Shown here: piece by piece, positions 24,956 through 29,785 of the stretch
Position numbering within the stretch: the first letter of the stretch is position 1
Layout: each line of letters starts with the position of its first letter
Assembly (NCBI GenBank): GCA_025056955.1
Contig: JANWYL010000005.1
Location: 1-29,785, forward strand
Direction: 5' to 3'
DNA: 29,785 nucleotides
Source of the DNA: Sandaracinaceae bacterium
GTDB lineage: Bacteria > Myxococcota_A > Polyangia > Polyangiales > Sandaracinaceae
Notes under the pieces: model-generated
Told to the model about the DNA's origin: nothing
The model's input: only the letters and a program-made list of their open reading frames with translations
Databases searched by the model: none
Position numbers and translations under genes: made by a program

Positions 24956-25453
24956 CTATTTTGGAGGAGGGCGGGCTCCAACCCTCACCCCTATCACCAA
25001 GGTGCCCCCTTGGTGATTTTGACCTGCAACGAAAAAGGGATAACCAGGGGGGGCGACGATCTCGAGGAGACGAAGGTAATCGCGCTGCTCAGGGCGGTTG
25101 ATCGATAGGCGAACCCGATAACGCCCATCTGGGGTGATCGACTCGAGGGTGATTTCGAGAATCCGCCCATTTGGCAAGCGCAGGGTTTGAGCCCGCTCGG
25201 GGGTCAACCGAATCGCGTGCCGTTCGAGGAGAAGCATTGAGCGAAAGGCATTGAAGGGGGGCTGCCGCAAGGCAGGAATGGCCGCAAGCTCCGGAGCAAT
25301 GCTCCCTTCTTGGGCGCTTGCGAGGATCACGAGCACCTCTCCAGAGACCTCCCCTCCTGGGCTTTGTGCACCCACGAGGTTTGATTGTAAAAAGGAGACC
25401 ACACCAAGTAACAGGGTGAAACCTTTACGCAACTTCGATTTTTGCGATTTCAT
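24956..25453 (-). CDS. Secreted protein of the ECF sigma operon, unknown function
   Basis: The protein has 165 residues. A Sec signal peptide (MKSQKSKLRKGFTLLLGVVSFLQSNLVGAQ) precedes a small, probably beta-rich domain with VLVILASAQEGSIAPELAAI, PPFNAFRSMLLL, LPNGRILEITLESI and GTLVIGVRVG. The pattern (a small periplasmic protein with a PPFxxF/Y block and a PNGR block) recurs beside ECF sigma factors in Myxococcota as I recall it, but it has no name I can assign. The start overlaps the anti-sigma stop by ATGA, so it is translationally coupled. It may be a sensor or target of the regulon; that is inference from context. It is soluble apart from the signal peptide. Confidence 0.75.
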   Translation of the reverse strand: MKSQKSKLRKGFTLLLGVVSFLQSNLVGAQSPGGEVSGEVLVILASAQEGSIAPELAAIPALRQPPFNAFRSMLLLERHAIRLTPERAQTLRLPNGRILEITLESITPDGRYRVRLSINRPEQRDYLRLLEIVAPPGYPFFVAGQNHQGGTLVIGVRVGARPPPK

Positions 25454-26178
25454 GGCACTTCTCCCCCTCGATTTTTCTCATCTCCAAAGCCATCATCAGA
25501 AAGCCAAACCACTGCATACTCCTCTCCGTTTTCTCCTTCAAGCGAAAACACCACCCCAGGAGAACTCCCGAAATCTACCGCAACCACTTCCGTCCGATGA
25601 TGGGTGGTTGGGTTGGTGTTGCCGGAAACAACCAAGGAAGCACCTTCTCCTGAAAGAGGTACACCCTCCTTTCGATCAGGGAGGAGCGCAAGCGCCAAAG
25701 CGGCTGCACAGGCTGCAATTCCAAGAGCGCTTATGGCCAAGCGTTGTTTTCTTAGCCGTTGCTCCCTTTGAAGCCTCAACCGATCCAAGGGCGCCAAAAC
25801 CGCTTCTTTTTGTTGAGCAGGTGTCAAACCCACATCGTCACATCCCATTATGGACCCACCCTCTCTCCCCTCCTCACTTGGGAAAAGGCCTAACCCATGC
25901 CCTTGCACCTCTGGAATCGATTGGACCTCTCGGATGCCATCGGTCAGGGCCTTTACGCGCTGCCACATGGCCTCGCTGGGCAAATCCTCAGGCACCTCGC
26001 AGCCCAAACGGATGAGCACACGGAGCTCGGCCAGCCCCTCAAGCTTTGCCCGAAGCGTTGGGTTCTCATCGATGAGAGCGCCCAGGTGCTGCATCTCTTC
26101 GGCGCCGAGTTCTTTATCGAAGAAAAGGTGGATTTCCCGATCGGATGGCTCTGTTTTGAAGCGGTTGGAATTGCTCAT
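25450..26178 (-). CDS. Putative single-pass anti-sigma factor
   Basis: The protein has 242 residues. The N-terminal 60 residues (DREIHLFFDKELGAEEMQHLGALIDENPTLRAKLEGL) resemble the helical anti-sigma domain of the RskA/RsiW class, but the zinc motif HxxxCxxC is absent. A membrane segment lies at about 148-166 (AISALGIAACAAALALALLP), preceded by a basic stretch (LRLQREQRLRKQR), which puts the N-terminus in the cytoplasm. The C-terminal 75 residues would be periplasmic (VVAVDFGSSPGVVFSLEGENGEEYAVVWLSDD). It begins 3 bp after the sigma-factor stop and overlaps the secreted protein gene by ATGA. Order and topology support sequestration of the adjacent ECF sigma factor, though this is inferred. 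Confidence 0.7.
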   Translation of the reverse strand: MSNSNRFKTEPSDREIHLFFDKELGAEEMQHLGALIDENPTLRAKLEGLAELRVLIRLGCEVPEDLPSEAMWQRVKALTDGIREVQSIPEVQGHGLGLFPSEEGREGGSIMGCDDVGLTPAQQKEAVLAPLDRLRLQREQRLRKQRLAISALGIAACAAALALALLPDRKEGVPLSGEGASLVVSGNTNPTTHHRTEVVAVDFGSSPGVVFSLEGENGEEYAVVWLSDDGFGDEKNRGGEVP

Positions 26179-26181
26179 GGC

Positions 26182-26958
26182 TCACTCGTCAATGTGGATT
26201 TGGCCCTCGAGATAGGATGCGAGATCGTCCTGCACCTTGCGGCGAGCGTGAAAGAGGCGGCTCATCACAGTGCCCTTCGGAATGTCGAGAACTTGAGCGA
26301 TTTCTTCGTAGGACATGCCCTCGATTTCACGGAGAAGCAAAACTTCTCGGTGATAGGGGGGAAGCTTGTCCAAAGCCTCTTGGATGCGCTGTGCCAGGCG
26401 CTGCCGAAGCACAGTGCGGAGCGGATTCTCCTCAAGCAAGCGAGGTCGAATCGATTGGTCATCGTCTTCCTCTTGCCGCACCTTTTCGTCGAGCCCGATC
26501 GTGGCCCCTCCCCGCCGCCTCCGGAGTTGGTCGATGGCCAGGTTGAACGCGATTCGATAAAGCCAGGTGTAGAAAGACGCACTCCCCTGAAAATTCGGCA
26601 AGTGCCGATACACCTTGACGAAAGCCTCTTGAACGCAGTCCATGGCGTCTTCGCGGTTCTGGAGCATGCGGTACACGAGAGCGTAAAGGCGGCGGTGGTA
26701 GCGCTCGAAAAGCAGCCGAAAGGCTTGGCCATCGCCTCTCTGCGCCCGCTCCACAAGCTCGCGGTCTTGCTCCTCCTCTTTGTGGCTGTGATACAGGTCG
26801 CGCGCATCCTTTGCCATCGAGAGGGCATCACCTGAAAGAGACGATGCTTTTGGCGATGCATTCACGCCTTTTGCTTTGGGATGGTTGCCTGCTTCATTGG
26901 CCTTTTTGGGGAAAGCTTTTTCACTCGTTTGGGCTTTTTCGTTTGAAGCAGGCGGCAT
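26182..26958 (-). CDS. ECF (RpoE-type) sigma-70 family sigma factor
   Basis: The protein has 258 residues from ATG 26958; ATG 26817 would remove a Lys/Ser-rich extension. Region 2 is at about 66-148: ERAQRGDGQAFRLLFERYH, DCVQEAFVKVYRHL (2.2) and FYTWLYRIAFNLAIDQLRRRR (the -10 recognition region). Region 4 is at about 186-245: LDKLPPYHREVLLLREIEGMSYEEIAQVL with the helix-turn-helix IPKGTVMSRLFHARRKV. These directly identify an ECF sigma factor of the RpoE group. The N-terminal 60 residues (about) are disordered and not part of the family core. It leads a three-gene unit with the anti-sigma factor and secreted protein. I found no convincing ECF-type autoregulated promoter in the 100 bp before it. 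Confidence 0.93.
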   Translation of the reverse strand: MPPASNEKAQTSEKAFPKKANEAGNHPKAKGVNASPKASSLSGDALSMAKDARDLYHSHKEEEQDRELVERAQRGDGQAFRLLFERYHRRLYALVYRMLQNREDAMDCVQEAFVKVYRHLPNFQGSASFYTWLYRIAFNLAIDQLRRRRGGATIGLDEKVRQEEDDDQSIRPRLLEENPLRTVLRQRLAQRIQEALDKLPPYHREVLLLREIEGMSYEEIAQVLDIPKGTVMSRLFHARRKVQDDLASYLEGQIHIDE

Positions 26959-27058
26959 CGCCTTTTTTTAGCACATGGTCAAAACGCCCTTCGAGCCAAA
27001 ATGCACAACTGTCCAAGTGGGCTCTGCGCCCAAGTGCAATATGCTTCCCACGGAGAAC

Positions 27059-29011
27059 ATGGATTTGCAAGGCCTTAACCCAATGCAACGTGAAGCGGTG
27101 CTCCATCCGGGGGGGCCCCTTCTCGTTTTTGCTGGTGCAGGATCAGGCAAAACGCGCGTGATCGTTCATCGCATCGCTCATCTTATGAGCGATCACAAGG
27201 TGCCTGCCTTTCGCATTTTTGCTGCGACATTTACAAACAAAGCCGCAAAAGAGATGCGCTCCCGCATCGAAGCGATGGTTCAAGGCGGCGCATCGGAATT
27301 GTGCATGGGCACGTTTCATTCGTTGTGCGCGCTCCTTTTGCGCCGTCATGCCAAGGAGTTTGGAGTCAAAAGGGATTTTTTGATTTACGACGAAAATGAT
27401 CAAATCGAAGTCATCAAGAGCATTCTAGATGAATTTGATCTCAGCCCCAAAGAGATCGATCCTCGTAAAATCGCATCGCGCATCAATCGCGCAAAGGATC
27501 AATTAAAGAATCCTGAAGATTTAATAGGTTATGAAAATGAAGTTTTTTTGGAAATTTTTCGTAAATATCAGCAAAGCCTTGCGAAAGCATATGCATTTGA
27601 TTTTGGTGATCTCATCATGCAAACGACCATCGCTTTGGAAAACGATTCAAATCTTCGGGAAACAATCGCATCGCGATTTATTCATGTTCTCGTGGACGAA
27701 TTTCAAGACACAAACCATGCGCAATTTCGTCTGATTCGTGCTTTGAGCTCTGCGCATCGCAATGTCTTTGTCGTTGGCGATGACGACCAGTCAATCTATG
27801 GATGGAGGGGGGCTGACCGCAGAAACATTGAAGAATTCCGAAAGTGCTTTCCCGAGGCGAGAGTAATCGTTCTTGATCAAAATTATCGCTCCACCAAGCG
27901 GATTCTCAGGGTCGCAAATGCTGTAATCCAAAAAAACAAGCATCGCGCGCCAAAGGTGCTCTGGACAGAAAACGAAGATGGCGATCCGGTTTCGGTGGTT
28001 CGATGTGCATCGGACCGTTCTGAAGCCGATTTTGTGGTGAAAAGAATTAAAGAAATGCAACGCTCTGGAATACCGCTCACTTCGATTGCGATTTTGTACC
28101 GAACCCACGCCCAATCTCGGCCCTTTGAAGACTCCTTGATTGCTCATGGCATTCCTTATCGGATTATCGGCGGTTTTCGTTTTTATGAGCGTACTGAAAT
28201 CAAAGATGCGATCGCTTACTTGAGGATTCTTTTTCGACCCGAAGACGACGTATCCTTCTTGCGCATCGTCAATCGCCCTGCTCGTGGAATTGGAGAGCAA
28301 ACGATTCAAGCGATCAGACAAGTGGCGGAAGAAAAAAGCATATCGCTCTGGGATGCTTCAAAAGAGCTCATTGCGAATTCATTGATCAAAAGAAGAAGTG
28401 GTTTGTATCAATTCATTGAATGGTTTGATCAAGTGAGAAACGAGGCCAAGTCAAAACTTGAAAAAGATGGAACAATTCGCATTGCGCAACTTGCAAAAAG
28501 AATCCTTGAAGAAAGCGGATATTTGGATTGGATCGAAGACGATGAAAGTCGAATCGAAAACATCAATGCCTTCTTGGGAATGATGGAGGAATTTCAAGAT
28601 GCCTATTCCGCGGAAAGCCCCGTGGAAAGCCAAGGTGGGGAATGGGGGGTGCTTCGGACCTTTCTTGAACAATTGTCCCTTGAAGGCGAGTCCCCAAAAG
28701 AAGAGGGAGAAGCGCTTGCCCTCATGAGCATTCATGCCTCAAAAGGGCTCGAATTTCCTCATGTTTTTTTGGTTGGGTTGGAAGAGGGGGTTTTGCCCTT
28801 GCGCGCTTCCAACGAGGAGGAACTCGAAGAAGAGCGCCGCTTGGCCTACGTGGCCTTTACTCGAGCCAGAAAAACCCTGACGATCACTTTGGCTTTGGAA
28901 CGCTACCTTTTTGGCTTTCGGCGCCATCAACAGCCATCTCGCTTCCTTTGGGAGCTTCCAGCTTCTGAGATCAAGCTGGACTTTGGGGAAGAGAAAGGTT
29001 GGTTGCTTTAG
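27059..29011 (+). CDS. UvrD/Rep/PcrA-family superfamily 1A DNA helicase
   Basis: The protein has 650 residues from ATG 27059, chosen for GGAG 5 nt upstream and because the family begins near LNPMQREAV. The frame is open to an ATG at 26975. It has Walker A AGAGSGKT (25-32), motif Ia TFTNKAAKEM (57-66), motif II VDEFQDTN (212-219), motif III VGDDDQSIYGWRGA (239-252), motif IV LDQNYRS (272-278), motif V SIHASKGLEFPHV and motif VI RRLAYVAFTRAR. All catalytic motifs are intact. The length is close to Rep (673) and shorter than UvrD or PcrA (about 720-740), with little C-terminal tail. It unwinds DNA 3' to 5' in repair or replication restart; which role cannot be told here. It is more A/T-rich than its neighbours. 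Confidence 0.92.
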   Translation: MDLQGLNPMQREAVLHPGGPLLVFAGAGSGKTRVIVHRIAHLMSDHKVPAFRIFAATFTNKAAKEMRSRIEAMVQGGASELCMGTFHSLCALLLRRHAKEFGVKRDFLIYDENDQIEVIKSILDEFDLSPKEIDPRKIASRINRAKDQLKNPEDLIGYENEVFLEIFRKYQQSLAKAYAFDFGDLIMQTTIALENDSNLRETIASRFIHVLVDEFQDTNHAQFRLIRALSSAHRNVFVVGDDDQSIYGWRGADRRNIEEFRKCFPEARVIVLDQNYRSTKRILRVANAVIQKNKHRAPKVLWTENEDGDPVSVVRCASDRSEADFVVKRIKEMQRSGIPLTSIAILYRTHAQSRPFEDSLIAHGIPYRIIGGFRFYERTEIKDAIAYLRILFRPEDDVSFLRIVNRPARGIGEQTIQAIRQVAEEKSISLWDASKELIANSLIKRRSGLYQFIEWFDQVRNEAKSKLEKDGTIRIAQLAKRILEESGYLDWIEDDESRIENINAFLGMMEEFQDAYSAESPVESQGGEWGVLRTFLEQLSLEGESPKEEGEALALMSIHASKGLEFPHVFLVGLEEGVLPLRASNEEELEEERRLAYVAFTRARKTLTITLALERYLFGFRRHQQPSRFLWELPASEIKLDFGEEKGWLL

Positions 29012-29048
29012 AATTAGAAAAGGCCTCACTCCAAAGGGGGTGGCGCTT

Positions 29049-29079
29049 GGCTTTAGAAAAAAGCCCTCCGCTTATGCGG
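29049..29079. terminator. Two adjacent hairpins in the convergent gap after the helicase gene
   Basis: GGCTTT-AGAAA-AAAGCC (29049-29065) is a 6-bp stem, and CCGC-TTAT-GCGG (29068-29079) is a 4-bp stem followed by TTCTTC. They lie between two converging genes, where a bidirectional terminator is expected. The T-tract is imperfect, so the call is tentative. Confidence 0.4.
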
Positions 29080-29119
29080 TTCTTCAGCTCTAAAGGGCGC
29101 TCAATTGGCCCTGGCAACA

Positions 29120-29731
29120 TCAATCTTCGAGGTGCTTGCGGACGATGTCATTGATCCGCCCGTGTGCCACGCGATAGTCGTACCATGCGCGGGTGATTGC
29201 CGAAACGGGCTCTTGGGCTTCTTTGGCTTCTCGATCGTAGCCACCGCTTAGGTTTTGAAGATGGCGAAGGTAGGTGTTCCACCCCTCGATCAGGGCCTGA
29301 GTGGCTGACTTGAGCTGCGCGATTTCTCCTTTGAGGTCCTCTGGAGGAATCAGGGCATCGATGGGGGCCAGGTGGTCCTGGAGGTGGGCCAGGCATTGGG
29401 TGCGAAGGAGCTGAGCATAGCGAGAAGGGCTGAACTCAGCGCGCTTGTGGATTTCGTCACTGAGCTCGGCGTTGTTGTGGATTTCAGAAGGCCTGCCATT
29501 TGGGAGGGCGCACACCCAAAAGGCGTCGAAGTGTTCCTTGCGCATGCCATTGACCTGGCGCCCAATCGCACTGTACTCGTTTGGACCCGAGCGAATGAGA
29601 AGCCATCCCCCTCCAAGCACAATCGCGAGGGCCAAAGCCCCACCAAACCAGAGCATCCGTGCTTGGCCACGGCGCATCGCCATTGCCTCTTCATCGATGC
29701 TCTGGGCTTCTCCAGGGCGATTTGGAGCCAT
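29120..29731 (-). CDS. Single-pass membrane protein of unknown function
   Basis: The protein has 203 residues, with GGAGGCAAT directly before the ATG. There is a short polar N-terminus with MRRGQAR, one membrane segment at about 26-47 (MLWFGGALALAIVLGGGWLLI), and a helical outer domain containing YSAIGRQVNGMRKEHFDAFWVCALPNG, two cysteines (in WVCALP and RTQCLAHL) and IDALIPPEDLKGEIAQLK. The positive N-terminus predicts that the C-terminal domain is periplasmic. The two cysteines could form a disulfide. The layout is reminiscent of conserved hypothetical proteins in Myxococcota, but I cannot name a family. It converges on the helicase gene. Confidence 0.75.
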   Translation of the reverse strand: MAPNRPGEAQSIDEEAMAMRRGQARMLWFGGALALAIVLGGGWLLIRSGPNEYSAIGRQVNGMRKEHFDAFWVCALPNGRPSEIHNNAELSDEIHKRAEFSPSRYAQLLRTQCLAHLQDHLAPIDALIPPEDLKGEIAQLKSATQALIEGWNTYLRHLQNLSGGYDREAKEAQEPVSAITRAWYDYRVAHGRINDIVRKHLED

Positions 29732-29748
29732 ATTGCCTCCATGCCTCA

Positions 29749-29776
29749 GAATACCGAAAAAGAAGAGCGCTGTCAG
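29749..29776 (-). promoter_or_regulatory. Candidate sigma70 promoter for the membrane-protein gene
   Basis: On the minus strand, CTGACA (29776-29771, five of six to the -35 consensus) and TATTCT (29754-29749) are separated by 16 bp. The start site would fall just upstream of the ribosome site of the gene at 29731. The -35 box lies inside an inverted repeat, AGCGCT-GTC-AGCGCT (29766-29780), a possible operator. Confidence 0.4.
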
Positions 29777-29785
29777 CGCTGCCCC

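Noticed and set aside
27013..27036. CCAAGTG direct repeats around a GGGC/GCCC hairpin between the sigma factor and helicase genes
   Set aside because: Seven-base repeats with a four-base stem are easily expected by chance in 100 bp; no promoter elements line up with them.
29742..29785. Possible start of a plus-strand gene (MPQNTEKEERCQRCP) running off the right edge
   Set aside because: Only 15 codons are visible, with no good ribosome site, and it overlaps the candidate promoter of the opposite gene. Real coding cannot be judged without the next bases.

Overview
The window looks like the chromosome of a Myxococcota-type bacterium (former Deltaproteobacteria) of moderate G+C. This rests on cysteine-rich secreted proteins with Asp-Ala-Gly linkers and NCGxCGxxC repeats, very large lipoproteins with no recognisable family, a bacterial RRM protein, a YfgM/BamB-type pair and an IHF-like protein. 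I see no phage, transposase, integrase or CRISPR array. It reads as a chromosomal core region rich in envelope genes, not a mobile island.

Layout. Positions 1-3.4 kb (minus strand): a cysteine-rich lipoprotein split by an apparent frameshift, a YfgM-like membrane/TPR protein, and a BamB-like propeller lipoprotein cut by the left edge. Positions 3.5-5.6 kb (plus): a UbiB/ABC1-type kinase and an RRM protein preceded by a coupled 20-codon leader ORF. Positions 5.6-9.5 kb (minus): a CxGxC-repeat lipoprotein, bS21, and a 799-residue protein joining a catalytically degenerate 5'-nucleotidase fold to a C-terminal beta-barrel. Positions 9.6-12.6 kb: an RlmL-type rRNA methyltransferase converging on an LplT-PlsC fusion. 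Positions 12.7-22 kb (plus): a flavin-dependent halogenase-like enzyme, a long-chain acyl-CoA synthetase, an IHF-like protein, a 1133-residue lipoprotein and a FadL-type porin, then tRNA-Val(GAC). Positions 22.2-27 kb (minus): an ECF sigma factor, a putative anti-sigma factor and a secreted protein, followed by an RluA-RlmI/K fusion and an HpnA-like epimerase/reductase. Positions 27-29.8 kb: a UvrD/Rep-type helicase converging on a single-pass membrane protein.

Themes. Several genes concern lipids and the outer membrane: LplT-PlsC, acyl-CoA synthetase, FadL, an HpnA-like enzyme, BamB, UbiB and the beta-barrel fusion. Others concern rRNA and translation: RlmL, RluA-RlmI/K and bS21. The most unusual items are the pseudo-nucleotidase/barrel fusion, the halogenase-like enzyme beside the acyl-CoA synthetase, the giant lipoprotein translationally coupled to FadL, and the CxGxC lipoprotein.

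All calls come from reading motifs and gene context by eye; no database search was run. Start codons are uncertain for several genes, and this is stated in each entry. There is no gene-free stretch longer than 300 bases.
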